This document shows positions 9,279 to 16,952 of a DNA stretch of 64,000 nucleotides, piece after piece. The stretch is from NCBI RefSeq assembly GCF_000463155.2, contig NZ_AWFZ01000042.1:200281-264280 (forward strand), in the 5' to 3' direction. Positions within the stretch are counted from its first letter, which is position 1. Each line of letters starts with the position of its first letter. The position numbers were made by a program, and so were the translations under genes. The notes under the pieces were generated by a model. That model was not told where the DNA came from. It made no database searches and was given only the letters and a program-made list of their open reading frames with translations. This DNA comes from Siccibacter turicensis LMG 23730 (lineage in GTDB: Bacteria > Pseudomonadota > Gammaproteobacteria > Enterobacterales > Enterobacteriaceae).

Positions 9279-9653
9279 ATGCTGATTTCCCGCCGGGTAC
9301 TCCCCACCCTGTTAGCCCTGACCACCACGCTGGCATTTTCTTCTGCGGCGCTGGCCCATGCGCATCTCAAACACCAGTTTCCGGCCGCCGATGCCGCCGT
9401 GAGCGAATCGCCGAAGGCGCTGACGCTCAGCTTCTCGGAAGGAGTGGAGCAGAACTTCAGTAAGGTGATGCTCACCGGGCCGAATAACCAGCTGGTCGCT
9501 ACCGGTAAACCGACCCGCAGCGGCAGCGACGACAAGCAGCTGGAGGTGCCGATCGAGGCACCCCTCAAAGCCGGTCACTATCAGGTGCAGTGGCAGGTGG
9601 TTTCCGTGGACGGCCATAAAACCAAAGGGTCATGGGCCTTTAGCGTGAAATAA
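9279..9653 (+). CDS. yobA: CopC-family copper-binding periplasmic protein YobA
   Basis: CopC-type proteins bind copper in the periplasm and act with CopD-type membrane proteins. The 124-residue product has a signal peptide (LPTLLALTTTLAFSSAALA) and a mature N-terminus AHAHLKHQFPAAD, whose first histidine is a typical Cu(II) ligand. The CopC core has SPKALTLSFSEGVE and ends QVVSVDGHKTKGSWAFSVK with the conserved histidine. The ATG has an AAAGGA ribosome site. It is the first gene of the yobA-yebZ-yebY group, with yebZ starting three bases after its stop. Confidence 0.94.
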   Translation: MLISRRVLPTLLALTTTLAFSSAALAHAHLKHQFPAADAAVSESPKALTLSFSEGVEQNFSKVMLTGPNNQLVATGKPTRSGSDDKQLEVPIEAPLKAGHYQVQWQVVSVDGHKTKGSWAFSVK

Positions 9654-9655
9654 TC

Positions 9656-10516
9656 ATGGAGCTGCTTTATCCTGCGCTGCGCGGGCTGCATATCCTGGCG
9701 CTGTGCACGCTGTCTGGCGGTGCGGTAAGCCTGACTTGCTTTACCCGGGGTGCGCTGCGCGCGGCGATGGCCCATCGCCTGAGACGCGGTCTGGTGGCCT
9801 GCGCCTTGCTGCTGATGGTGACTACCGTAAGCCTCTATCTTACCCAGGCGGGGCTGATGGGCGACGGTCCGGCGGATATGCTGAACCCGGAAGTGCTGCG
9901 GGCTGTGGCCGGGACGCGCTTTGGTAACGTCTGGCTGGTGCAGGGCGGTTTTGCCGCGGCAACCCTGGCGGCGCTGTGTGTCTCAGGCCGCGTGCTGCTG
10001 CTCATTCTGGCCGGTGCTCAGCTGGCGCTGCTCGCCTGGACCGGCCACGCGGCGATGAACGACGGCCCCCTCGGTGCGCTACAGCGTCTGAACCACAGCC
10101 TGCATCTGCTCAGCGCGGCATGGTGGATCGGCGGTCTGCTACCGCTGCTTATCTGCATGCGGCTCGGGGGTGAGCCGGCGCTGCGCGAGGATGCCATTCG
10201 CGCGATGCGGCGTTTTTCCCTCAGCGGCCACATCGCGGTCGCCGGCGTCGTGCTGACCGGGGTGCTTAACGGGCTGATCATCACCGGGTTTCGCTGGCAC
10301 GGGTTTACGCCGTGGCTGCAACTGTTGATGGTAAAAGTTGGGCTGGTGGCAGGCATGGTGGCGATCGCCCTGTATAATCGCTATGTTCTGGTGCCGCGAT
10401 TTCATGCCGGTCCTGACGCGATAGCGCGCTTTATCCGCCTGACCCAGGCTGAAATGTTGCTCGGTGTGCTGGTGATTGCGACGGTCACGCTGTTGGCGAC
10501 CTGGGCACCATTCTGA
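9656..10516 (+). CDS. yebZ: CopD-family inner membrane protein YebZ
   Basis: This is a multi-spanning membrane protein of the CopD family, thought to move copper across the inner membrane or to help in its handling together with CopC. The 286-residue product (290 in E. coli) shows about eight hydrophobic segments. Conserved histidines occur in GLHILALCTLSGG, WTGHAAMNDG and LNHSLHLLSAAWWIGGLLPLL, the last being the family signature. It is tightly linked to yobA and followed 25 bases later by yebY. The transport direction cannot be told from sequence. Confidence 0.93.
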   Translation: MELLYPALRGLHILALCTLSGGAVSLTCFTRGALRAAMAHRLRRGLVACALLLMVTTVSLYLTQAGLMGDGPADMLNPEVLRAVAGTRFGNVWLVQGGFAAATLAALCVSGRVLLLILAGAQLALLAWTGHAAMNDGPLGALQRLNHSLHLLSAAWWIGGLLPLLICMRLGGEPALREDAIRAMRRFSLSGHIAVAGVVLTGVLNGLIITGFRWHGFTPWLQLLMVKVGLVAGMVAIALYNRYVLVPRFHAGPDAIARFIRLTQAEMLLGVLVIATVTLLATWAPF

Positions 10517-10541
10517 TTGATGTGTATGACAAGAGAAGGCT

Positions 10542-10886
10542 ATGAAAAAGACTTTACTGGCACTGCTGTTAACCTCCCTCTCCGGTATGGCACTGGCCGC
10601 GCCGCAGATTGCTACCGTGAGCCGCTTCGAGGTGGGTAAGGATAAGTGGGCGTTTAATCGGGAAGAGGTGATGCTGTCGTGCCGCCCTGACGGCGCGCTG
10701 TTTGTGATTAACCCGTCAACCCTGATGCAGTATCCGCTCAATGAAAAAGCGCAGCAGCAGGTGGCAAGCGGCAAGACCACCGGCCAGCCGGTATCGGTCA
10801 TTGTGGTGGACGACCCGGCGCGCCCGGGGCACAAGATGAGCCTGGAGCCGTTTATCGAGCGTGCCCAGGCCCTGTGCAAATCCTGA
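10542..10886 (+). CDS. yebY: DUF2511 periplasmic protein YebY
   Basis: YebY is a small exported protein (DUF2511) and third member of the copper-linked yobA-yebZ-yebY group. The 114-residue product has a signal peptide ([20 protein letters not shown]) and two mature cysteines (VMLSCRPDG and AQALCKS) likely joined as a disulfide. The conserved stretch [23 protein letters not shown] identifies it. An AGAAGG ribosome site precedes the ATG and a strong terminator follows. The role in copper handling is suggested by context only. Confidence 0.92.
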   Translation: MKKTLLALLLTSLSGMALAAPQIATVSRFEVGKDKWAFNREEVMLSCRPDGALFVINPSTLMQYPLNEKAQQQVASGKTTGQPVSVIVVDDPARPGHKMSLEPFIERAQALCKS

Positions 10887-10900
10887 CGGCCTTCAGGCAT

Positions 10901-10946
10901 AAAAAAACCGCGCTGCTGAATAACAACGCAGTGCGGTTTTTTTTAT
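10901..10946 (+). terminator. Terminator of yobA-yebZ-yebY, usable from both strands
   Basis: Arms CCGCGCTGC and GCAGTGCGG (one G-T pair) around a ten-base loop are flanked by seven A residues on the left and eight T residues on the right. It can end yebY transcription and, on the minus strand, the SraC/RyeA-type antisense RNA. Confidence 0.8.
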
Positions 10947-11015
10947 GTTGACGACCCGGCCAGCGGATTTTTTAGCATTGCAATAGTCACGGACTGGCAA
11001 ACCTGACGTCGTCAT

Positions 11016-11022
11016 CTATTCT
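11016..11022 (+). promoter_or_regulatory. Sigma-S type -10 element of sdsR
   Basis: CTATTCT lies seven bases before the start of SdsR and matches the extended -10 element favoured by sigma-S (consensus CTATACT). E. coli SdsR is strictly sigma-S dependent. Confidence 0.75.
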
Positions 11023-11028
11023 TATAGT

Positions 11029-11131
11029 GCAAGGCGACTAAGCCTGCATTAATGCCAACTTTTAGCGCACGGCTCCATCCCAGGAGCCATTTCCCTGGAC
11101 CGAAAACAGGAATCGTTTTCGGTCTTTTTTT
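11029..11131 (+). ncRNA. sdsR: SdsR (RyeB) small regulatory RNA
   Basis: The sequence begins GCAAGGCGACTAAGCCTGC and continues through TTAATGCCAACTTTTAGCGC to a hairpin (GACCGAAAAC/GTTTTCGGTC) with a T-run, differing from E. coli SdsR at only a few places. SdsR is an Hfq-bound stationary-phase RNA that represses mutS, tolC and porin mRNAs in E. coli and Salmonella. It keeps its position next to yebY, but the neighbour on the other side is a transporter instead of pphA. Confidence 0.94.
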
Positions 11132-11254
11132 ATCCAGAGCGTGGCAACCAACCCGGCGAGCGCGCTATCCATCGTCATTCGCGAGCGGTAACCGGCTGCG
11201 ATAAACCATACCATACACCGCACGGCCCGCGTCCAGGGGTTTTTCGCCGCGCGG

Positions 11255-12388
11255 CTAACTTTTTGTCGTCATTCTGCCCGGCACCAACAGCGCCATCAGC
11301 AGCGACAGGGCGCAGAACAGCGTCAGGCCGGTGGTCGCACCCAGACCAGCGTAGGCCGCGCCGAACAGCATCGCGCCGGCGACCTGGCCCGCGGCAAGCA
11401 GTAAAAACACCGCGGCGACTCCGGCGGCCGGCACCTCCGAGGCGGCGGCGCCGTACACCAGCAGCACGCCGGAGAGCGTAATGTAACCCGCACCGCACAG
11501 CGCGACCGCCGGGATCAGCCACGGGCTGAAGCCCTCCCCGAAGGCCAGCGCCAGCAGCGGCACCCCCATGCACAGCTGCGAGATGCGATACACCCGGTTC
11601 AGGCCGATGCGATTGGCCAGCGGACCGGTGAATGCCCCAACAATGCCCGCTCCGCCGCTGACCAGCCACAGCATGCTGGCGGCCTGGGCGTCCACCCTCA
11701 CGTGCTGGCGCAGCACGTCCGGGCCAAAGCTCCACCACGCCGCGCTGGCCACGCCGCTGATAAACGCCACCGTCAGCAGGCGCCCCATCTTCCGCAGCTG
11801 CACGCCCCCCGGCGCGGGGGCGCGACTGTCATGCTCGCCGCGGCCCGGCAGATAGCGCAGGGCGGGGTAGAGGCATGCCAGCGCACAGACGGCAAAGGCT
11901 ACGCAGGCCGCGCGCCATCCGCCGGGAAGCAGCATCAGGATCGGCACCGACAGAATAATGCCTGCGCCGGTACCGGCGTTGATGATGGTGTTGATCTGTG
12001 GCTGCTTACCCGGGCTGATCACCCGACTCACCGCGGCGGCGAGCGCCGGGGAGGCCAGGCCCGCGCTGAGTCCGGCGATAAACAGCCCGGCAGCCAGCAG
12101 CCAGGGCGCGGTGGCGAGGGCGAGCAGCACCAGCCCCAGGGTGGCGCAGAGCGAGGCAACGCATGCGGTATAGCGCGGGCCGATACGCTGGGTCAGCGGC
12201 GCCGCGCCCAGCGACGCGAGGCAGTAAGCCACGAAGCTGCAGGCGGCGATGATGCCCGCCACGCGCGGCGTAAAGGGGATGTCGCGGGTGATATCCGGCA
12301 GCATCAGCCCCCAGGCGAATCGCGCCAGGCCGTAGGTGACCGCGATAAGCGCGAATCCGCTGATGGCGAGCGCCACGGTGGGCTTCAT
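11255..12388 (-). CDS. MFS transporter, probably an efflux pump
   Basis: This is a 377-residue major facilitator superfamily protein with about 12 predicted membrane spans. The N-terminal half carries VTYGLARFAWGLMLPDI and LTQRIGPRYTACVA, a motif-A-like loop after span 2. The second half repeats the pattern with FTGPLANRIGLNRVYR. The ATG overlaps the stop of the TetR gene by four bases (ATGA), so the two genes are translationally coupled and the TetR protein very likely controls it. The substrate is unknown. Linkage to a TetR repressor suggests drug or metabolite export. The gene occupies the place of pphA in E. coli. Confidence 0.85.
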   Translation of the reverse strand: MKPTVALAISGFALIAVTYGLARFAWGLMLPDITRDIPFTPRVAGIIAACSFVAYCLASLGAAPLTQRIGPRYTACVASLCATLGLVLLALATAPWLLAAGLFIAGLSAGLASPALAAAVSRVISPGKQPQINTIINAGTGAGIILSVPILMLLPGGWRAACVAFAVCALACLYPALRYLPGRGEHDSRAPAPGGVQLRKMGRLLTVAFISGVASAAWWSFGPDVLRQHVRVDAQAASMLWLVSGGAGIVGAFTGPLANRIGLNRVYRISQLCMGVPLLALAFGEGFSPWLIPAVALCGAGYITLSGVLLVYGAAASEVPAAGVAAVFLLLAAGQVAGAMLFGAAYAGLGATTGLTLFCALSLLMALLVPGRMTTKS

Positions 12389-12927
12389 GGGCGGGCCTGC
12401 GATGCTGACATCAGCACGGCGGCGGCGGCAGCAGCCTGACGCGCCGCGACCGGGCCGACGATCAGCGCCGAGGTGATGGCCCCCTCGAACAGCATCCACA
12501 CCGCGTCTGCCGTTGCGCCGTCATCCTGCGGACAGGCCTGGGCGGTGGCAACGGTAATGTACTCCCGCAGCTGATAGCGGAAGTCCAGCGCCAGCGCGCA
12601 GAGGCGCGGATCCTGCTCGGCATACTCTCCCCACACCTTGAGGAAAAAGCAGCCGCCGGTGCCGTAGTCCTGCATCCAGGACGCCAGCGCCGCGAACAGC
12701 TGTTGAATGGCGTCGGGCTGTGCGGCAGGGTAGAGCGCCGCAAAGAAACGGCGTTTGCGCGCGTCCATCACCGCTTCGGTCAGCGCTTCCCGGGAGGGGA
12801 AATAGCGATAGAAGGTGCGCGTGGATACGCCAGCCTCGCTGCAGATGCGGTCGGTGCTGGTGGCGTGAAAGCCGTTGGAATAGAACAGCCGCTCGGCGGC
12901 GTCGATAATGTCTTCGCGTTTTCTCAT
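12385..12927 (-). CDS. TetR-family transcriptional regulator
   Basis: The 180-residue protein has an N-terminal TetR helix-turn-helix: REDIIDAAERLFYSNGFHATSTDRICSEAGVSTRTFYRYFPSREAL at residues 4-49. The C-terminal two thirds should bind an unknown ligand and dimerise. There are cysteines in the CFFLKVWGEYAEQDPRLCALALDFR region. A near-perfect 26-base palindrome begins six bases upstream of the start codon, which fits autorepression together with the overlapping MFS gene. The end of the protein is alanine-rich (AAAAAAVLMSASQARP). Confidence 0.88.
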   Translation of the reverse strand: MRKREDIIDAAERLFYSNGFHATSTDRICSEAGVSTRTFYRYFPSREALTEAVMDARKRRFFAALYPAAQPDAIQQLFAALASWMQDYGTGGCFFLKVWGEYAEQDPRLCALALDFRYQLREYITVATAQACPQDDGATADAVWMLFEGAITSALIVGPVAARQAAAAAAVLMSASQARP

Positions 12928-12932
12928 ACCTT

Positions 12933-12958
12933 AAAAGTAAACCGATCGTTTTACTTTT
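12933..12958. promoter_or_regulatory. Operator palindrome of the TetR-MFS pair
   Basis: The arms AAAAGTAAAC and TTTTACTTTT flank the self-complementary core CGATCG. Of 13 base pairs only one is mismatched. Its place just upstream of the TetR start is typical for an autoregulatory TetR operator. Confidence 0.75.
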
Positions 12959-13031
12959 GCAAAAAAACGGCGCAGAAAAGCGAGAGCGAGGAGGGGACAT
13001 CTCCTCCCGGCGCGGCGGGAGGAGCGGAGCG

Positions 13032-13265
13032 CTACTTCTGAATCAAAAAGCGCAGAATCGGGCCATCCTGCTGGATCTCCAGCACGGTGTAGCCGTGGTT
13101 GCGGGCATCCTGCGGGATGTTGTTGATCGACTGCGCGCAGTCGCTAATCACTTCGAGGATCTCCCCGCGCGCCAGCTGAGGCATCTGCTCCAGCATAGCT
13201 ACAGCGGGGTAAGGGCAGGACTCACCCTGCATATCCAGACGGTAGTCAGGTACGTGCGTTGTCAT
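13032..13265 (-). CDS. yedF: TusA-like sulfurtransferase family protein YedF
   Basis: YedF is a 77-residue SirA/TusA-like protein linked with selenium metabolism. The CPxP motif is present as GESCPYPAVAMLEQMPQL with Cys17 as the likely reactive residue. The ending GPILRFLIQK is typical. The start overlaps the stop of yedE by four bases, showing a two-gene operon. In E. coli yedE-yedF lies elsewhere, near amyA and the flagellar genes, so this pair has a different position here. Confidence 0.92.
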   Translation of the reverse strand: MTTHVPDYRLDMQGESCPYPAVAMLEQMPQLARGEILEVISDCAQSINNIPQDARNHGYTVLEIQQDGPILRFLIQK

Positions 13266-14470
13266 GCGGTCTCCTTAATAACCTGAACGGTAGAACGGTG
13301 GAGGAAAAAGTATTTCTCCCAGCCAATAATCATCATCAGTGCGGCGAACAGCAGGAGGTAGGTCACCAGCAGCCCGCCGAGCGGACCAAAGCTCTCCAGC
13401 AGGTTGACCTTGTCCCAGTTGGTGGCCAGCGCCGGTGCAAGATCATCCCAGTACCAGGCAAGCAGGGTCGAGCCAATCACGTTGCCAAGCCCCACCCACC
13501 AGAAGTGGACCTGCCCCTCGACCGCACGGTACATCCAGCCGGTTTCACACCCGCCGGCCAGCACAATGCCAAACCCGAACAGCAGGCCGCCGATAACGGC
13601 GTTTGGACCGGCCCACATAATTTTGGCGTCCACCCCGAGCTGCACATAGCTGTAAATGCCGATGGCGCTCACCGCCATACCAAACACGATGGCTTTCGCC
13701 ATGTGGGTACGGCCGGTGATCCACATATCGCGGAACGCGGAGGTGAAGCAGATCTGGGCGCGCTCAATCAGCAGCCCGAAACCGACGCCGCACAGCATCG
13801 CCAGCCCCAGCTTCGGCTGTTTCAGCGCGGTGAGCAGCGCCCAGCCAATAATGGCCACGAATACCGCGATGCCGAGCCGGAAACGGCGACGGGCGCGGTC
13901 GGCATCCTGGGTTGCGGAGGAGGCCGCCGAGACTTTCTCCAGCTTCACCGGCAGGCGGAATATCGGCAGCAGCGTAAAGCGCGCGCCAAACCAGGTGCCG
14001 ATAGCGGTGGCGACCGCAAAGAACCAGGCGTGCAAGGAGAACTGCGGAATACCGGTGAAGAACGCGGCCAGGTTGCAGCCCATCGCCAGACGTGCGCCGA
14101 AACCGGCGATGATACCGCCCGCCACCGCCTGCAGGATGCGCACGCGGCTGCGCGGCATACGCAGCTTCACGTTATTGGCCCACAGCGCGGCGGCGAAACA
14201 GCCGCCGAACATGCCGATAATCATCATGCCGTCGATGCGGGTAAGCGGGGTGCCTTCCAGATGAATCAGTTTGAAATAGCCCCACTCCTCGGTGTGTACC
14301 CCCAGAAGCTGGAGCAACTGACCGCCCCAGCGGGTGAACTCGCCGGTGACGGCCCAGAAGGTGCCGGTCAGCCCGAAATAGTAGGTCGAGAGCACGCCGG
14401 CCGCGATCACCGCCGGCATAGGTGCCCAAAATTTAACGAGGTAGGTTTGTTTGAAATAATGCCAGGACAT
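13262..14470 (-). CDS. yedE: Selenium metabolism membrane protein YedE
   Basis: YedE is a multi-spanning protein of the YeeE/YedE (DUF395) transporter family, proposed to take up selenium compounds or thiosulfate-like sulfur species. The product is 402 residues (401 in E. coli). Repeated glycine-rich membrane motifs with cysteine are visible: GARLAMGCNLAAFFTGIPQFS and LAGGCETGWMYRAVEGQ, the paired GCN/GCE signatures of this family. It overlaps yedF by four bases. The selenium role is an association from comparative genomics; transport itself is inferred. Confidence 0.92.
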   Translation of the reverse strand: MSWHYFKQTYLVKFWAPMPAVIAAGVLSTYYFGLTGTFWAVTGEFTRWGGQLLQLLGVHTEEWGYFKLIHLEGTPLTRIDGMMIIGMFGGCFAAALWANNVKLRMPRSRVRILQAVAGGIIAGFGARLAMGCNLAAFFTGIPQFSLHAWFFAVATAIGTWFGARFTLLPIFRLPVKLEKVSAASSATQDADRARRRFRLGIAVFVAIIGWALLTALKQPKLGLAMLCGVGFGLLIERAQICFTSAFRDMWITGRTHMAKAIVFGMAVSAIGIYSYVQLGVDAKIMWAGPNAVIGGLLFGFGIVLAGGCETGWMYRAVEGQVHFWWVGLGNVIGSTLLAWYWDDLAPALATNWDKVNLLESFGPLGGLLVTYLLLFAALMMIIGWEKYFFLHRSTVQVIKETA

Positions 14471-14857
14471 GCTGTTAGCCTCTGAACTCAGAAGGATCTA
14501 CACGCGCCGCGAGTCGGCGCAGAAGGCGCCTATAATAACCGTACTTAAGATTATTCTGGTAGTGGTGCGTTTTATGCAGCGATAAAAGCGCTGGGACATA
14601 ACGGGGCCAACGTCCTTAATCGTGAATACGTGGCGGCAGGAAAGGTGATGGATCTATGCCATTGATTTTAATGTGTAAAATATTATCACCCGAATGCGGG
14701 AAATAGTAGCTGGCCTGACGCAATCGGGAATCGTCTTAAAGGTCGGATTTGAATAACGGCCATTTATGGCGGTTTCTGTGCGGATAAACTGTGTGCGATT
14801 AACGCTACTCTGTTTATCAACAGCAGTTAACCCAATAAGCAGATAGGGAGGTTGCAC
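14471..14857. other. Non-coding gap between yedE and the small ORF
   Basis: This stretch holds the yedE leader, including a perfect hairpin GCGCCG-CGAGT-CGGCGC at 14504-14520. A TATAAT at 14531-14536 has no convincing -35 partner. The part nearest the next gene is AT-rich and should hold its promoter. I recognise no RNA gene or repeat here. Confidence 0.5.
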
Positions 14858-15040
14858 ATGAACCAATTGACGATCGGCCAACTGATTAATGCGGCCCCAG
14901 CGGTGGCGAAGTTTGAAAGTAAAGTCGCCCAGGAGCTTATCGAAGCGATGACCAAAAGCATTGAATATTTGCTGGAGGAAAACGCCGAGCTGCGTAAAAA
15001 CCTCAACGGTACGCTGTCCAGGACGATATTAATTAATTAA
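14858..15040 (+). CDS. Unrecognised 60-residue helical protein
   Basis: I do not recognise this product. It starts MNQLTIGQLINAAPAVAKFES with a strong GGGAGG ribosome site eight bases upstream of the ATG. The middle, QELIEAMTKSIEYLLEENAELRKNL (residues 26-50), looks like an amphipathic helix or short coiled coil with leucines spaced by sevens. There is no signal peptide or membrane span. Acidic and basic residues are balanced. It could be a small regulator or adaptor. It is followed by a hairpin and lies convergent to a regulator gene in the accessory block. The good ribosome site supports a real gene. Confidence 0.6.
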   Translation: MNQLTIGQLINAAPAVAKFESKVAQELIEAMTKSIEYLLEENAELRKNLNGTLSRTILIN

Positions 15041-15134
15041 TCGTCCGTTGCGCACGCACCTTTTGCCGCACGTGCTGAAACCCGACCTGTGTCAGCCCGC
15101 CTGTTCCGTCGGGTATAAAACCGTATTTATCGCC

Positions 15135-15162
15135 TTGCCGTTAAGAATCAACTTAACGGTAA
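15135..15162. repeat. Hairpin between the small ORF and the regulator
   Basis: TTGCCGTTAAG and CTTAACGGTAA form an 11-base stem with one G-T pair and a six-base loop. No long T-run follows on either strand, so termination is possible but not clear. Confidence 0.45.
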
Positions 15163-15176
15163 TGGTCTCTTTTCCG

Positions 15177-15824
15177 CTACGGCTGCTTTTCCGGTAGCGC
15201 ATGTACCGCCATCAAAATGCCTTTGCTGATAGTAATGGCGTTCATTTGCTTAAGCTGCGACAGCACCTTAAACACGCCGCTGCGTGAAAGCTGGGTGCGG
15301 TTACGGATGTACTCCTCTACCTTTACCGTGGTACGTATCTCTTCCGGTTCGTTAATCAACTCCCTTAACTGATTACACACCATCGTCCAGGTACTCGGCG
15401 TCGTCAGCTGGCTCATATGAATCAGTAGCTTAGCAGAGAGCACCTGCAGAAAATTGGCGTATAGCTGCCAGCTGTCAGTCTGCTGGATGAGTGCCATCAC
15501 CTCGTCCTGCGTCAGCGTCGCAACTTCACATTCGGTTTCCGCAACAAAGATCAGCTCCAGCAGCTCCTGATCGGGAAACGCGATACCGGCAATCCACGGC
15601 GTGTTAATGCGATCGAGCTGGGTACGACTTTCTTTGTAGTACCCGGAGATTTGCCCGCTACGGAACAGGTAGCAGCGCCCTTTATTACGCCCTGAAAAGG
15701 TAAATCTGCTGCGCGCCGGGAAGCGCTTAAACGTGAGAAATTCATCCAGCCTTCCAATAAGTTCACTGGCGTGAATGTTTTGCGCTTTCTTGATCGCCAT
15801 TAACGTTGGGATTTGCGTACTCAT
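15177..15824 (-). CDS. CRP-fold-like regulator of the IprA/YaiV type (first copy)
   Basis: The 215-residue product resembles the YaiV/IprA group: an N-terminal cyclic-nucleotide-binding-like domain without obvious ligand residues and a C-terminal winged helix. The DNA-binding end reads VEEYIRNRTQLSRSGVFKVLSQLKQMNAITISKGILMAVHALPEKQP, where QLSRSGVFKVLSQL is the likely recognition helix region. It is paralogous to the next gene on the same strand and both lie divergently upstream of the fimbrial operon, suggesting control of fimbriae. This role is inferred from position. I cannot tell whether it activates or represses. Confidence 0.75.
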   Translation of the reverse strand: MSTQIPTLMAIKKAQNIHASELIGRLDEFLTFKRFPARSRFTFSGRNKGRCYLFRSGQISGYYKESRTQLDRINTPWIAGIAFPDQELLELIFVAETECEVATLTQDEVMALIQQTDSWQLYANFLQVLSAKLLIHMSQLTTPSTWTMVCNQLRELINEPEEIRTTVKVEEYIRNRTQLSRSGVFKVLSQLKQMNAITISKGILMAVHALPEKQP

Positions 15825-15926
15825 ATCTTCAGCTTCAAAACAGAGTTATTGTGAAATCACTATATCGTATTGCGGCAACATTGCTTACCTGCGATACTGC
15901 TGGTAAGGTTTTTTTTACATAACTTA

Positions 15927-16586
15927 TTAATAACTATCAGGTAAATTATTTATACTTAGTAAAATCCCACGCTCTGCAGTGATGTAGCCATCCGCTTTCA
16001 GACGCGAGAGAATACGCATTACTCCGCTACGCGAAAGAAAGGTGCGTGCAAGTATATAATTCGCCGCGGTGATGTTTTGTCTGATACCCACCGGTTCGTT
16101 ATTCAACTGCAGGAGTTGGTTTTTGATTATCTCGTAAGAAGAAAGTTGCGAGATAGAGACGCAATGGCAGTAGATGCGGCTGGTGTTGTAAAGCAGCAGG
16201 TTTGCATAACTCTCCCATAAACTATTCGCTTTAATAATGCGTTTTGCACTGGTGAAAGGCAGCGTGCCGATCAGAGAGTCCTCTTCGGTGCGTAGATACA
16301 GATGTTTCGACACTGTCGTATGGCTGCTTAACCCGAAGATAAATGGCGCGCGCTCTGAGTTAAGGATTATCCCATCGCTGATGCGGTAAAGCGAAATGCT
16401 GCCCTTCATGAGTAGAAAGCATTGATTTTCATGCCCTTTCATAAAGTTAAAAGACTTTCTCTTTTGTGTTAATACTTTATTGCTTTCAAGCGAAAGGTGC
16501 TGAATAAGCAAATGTATATCTGAAAGCGGTTTATTTGGATCATGAAAAAAATCGGAGGTGGGGCGCGAGGTTTTTAACTCACTCAT
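15927..16586 (-). CDS. CRP-fold-like regulator of the IprA/YaiV type (second copy)
   Basis: This 219-residue protein shares the fold of the preceding regulator. Its C-terminus, ILARTFLSRSGVMRILSRLKADGYITAERGILLSINNLPDSY, is clearly like the end of E. coli YaiV (RTRVSRSVVAEVLAALRKGNYIEMNKGKLISINRLPSEY). The N-terminal domain includes NQCFLLMKGSISLYRISDGIILNSERAPFIFGLSS. I chose the ATG at MSELKTSRPTSDFF, which has GGAG upstream. A longer frame begins 25 codons earlier without a ribosome site. It is divergent from the fimbrial operon across a region rich in inverted repeats. Confidence 0.75.
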   Translation of the reverse strand: MSELKTSRPTSDFFHDPNKPLSDIHLLIQHLSLESNKVLTQKRKSFNFMKGHENQCFLLMKGSISLYRISDGIILNSERAPFIFGLSSHTTVSKHLYLRTEEDSLIGTLPFTSAKRIIKANSLWESYANLLLYNTSRIYCHCVSISQLSSYEIIKNQLLQLNNEPVGIRQNITAANYILARTFLSRSGVMRILSRLKADGYITAERGILLSINNLPDSY

Positions 16587-16952
16587 TATCGAAGTGACTC
16601 CATAAAATAGCTTGCTATTACCGTGGTGAATAATTGGCAGAATTATGATGTCAGGATTCACGTCAATAAAGTATCTATTGGTCTATTTGTGGACTAAAAA
16701 CCAGTTGTCGGTGGCGCGCAGTTTATATCAAAATGTGTCCCACAACGTCGCCATTGAATATCTTAGCGGTTAATTGCCCTTCGTGTTTAATTTAGCAATG
16801 TGATTATCCTTAATCCACAGTCACTAATTAAACACGGAGCCAATGCCCGGGTTATTAAGTGGAGCGGTGTACCCAAAAAGGAATATGAAACTCTCTGGCA
16901 GTTACCCACTAATTTGGGCAGGCCAGGGCATCTCTTGCTCAAGGAAAACGTA
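16587..16952 (+). promoter_or_regulatory. Control region of the fimbrial operon
   Basis: The AT-rich stretch between the second regulator and the major pilin gene carries no gene. It contains 11-base arms CGTGTTTAATT (16782-16792) and AATTAAACACG (16826-16836), which enclose a second inverted repeat TGTGATTA/TAATCCACA. No pair of long invertible repeats or recombinase gene was seen. An AAGGA ribosome site lies just before the pilin ATG. Confidence 0.6.
16782..16836. repeat. Nested inverted repeat before the fimbrial operon
   Basis: The outer arms pair over 11 bases without mismatch. The inner arms TGTGATTA and TAATCCACA pair with one bulged C around TCCT. The structure could be an operator for the adjacent regulators or a leader hairpin. 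Confidence 0.65.

Larger units (their letters stand above)
10905..11150 (-). ncRNA. sraC: Possible SraC (RyeA) antisense RNA
   Basis: In E. coli a longer RNA, SraC/RyeA, is made from the strand opposite SdsR and pairs with it. The same layout is possible here: the minus strand from beyond the SdsR terminator runs into the bidirectional hairpin after yebY. I could not identify its promoter, so the ends are approximate and the call rests on the conserved locus. Confidence 0.35.

Noticed and set aside
11702-12439. 245-codon frame antisense to the MFS gene
   Set aside because: Translation is a Gly, Arg and Gln-rich low-complexity shadow; the MFS frame has clear membrane spans.
13259-14485. 408-codon open frame antisense to yedE
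   Set aside because: It mirrors the codon structure of yedE. The translation is rich in Gln, Glu, His and Arg and resembles no family.
16587-16952. Invertible promoter switch of the fimS type
   Set aside because: No pair of matching inverted repeats about 300 bases apart and no tyrosine recombinase gene was found. The repeats seen are only 33 bases apart.
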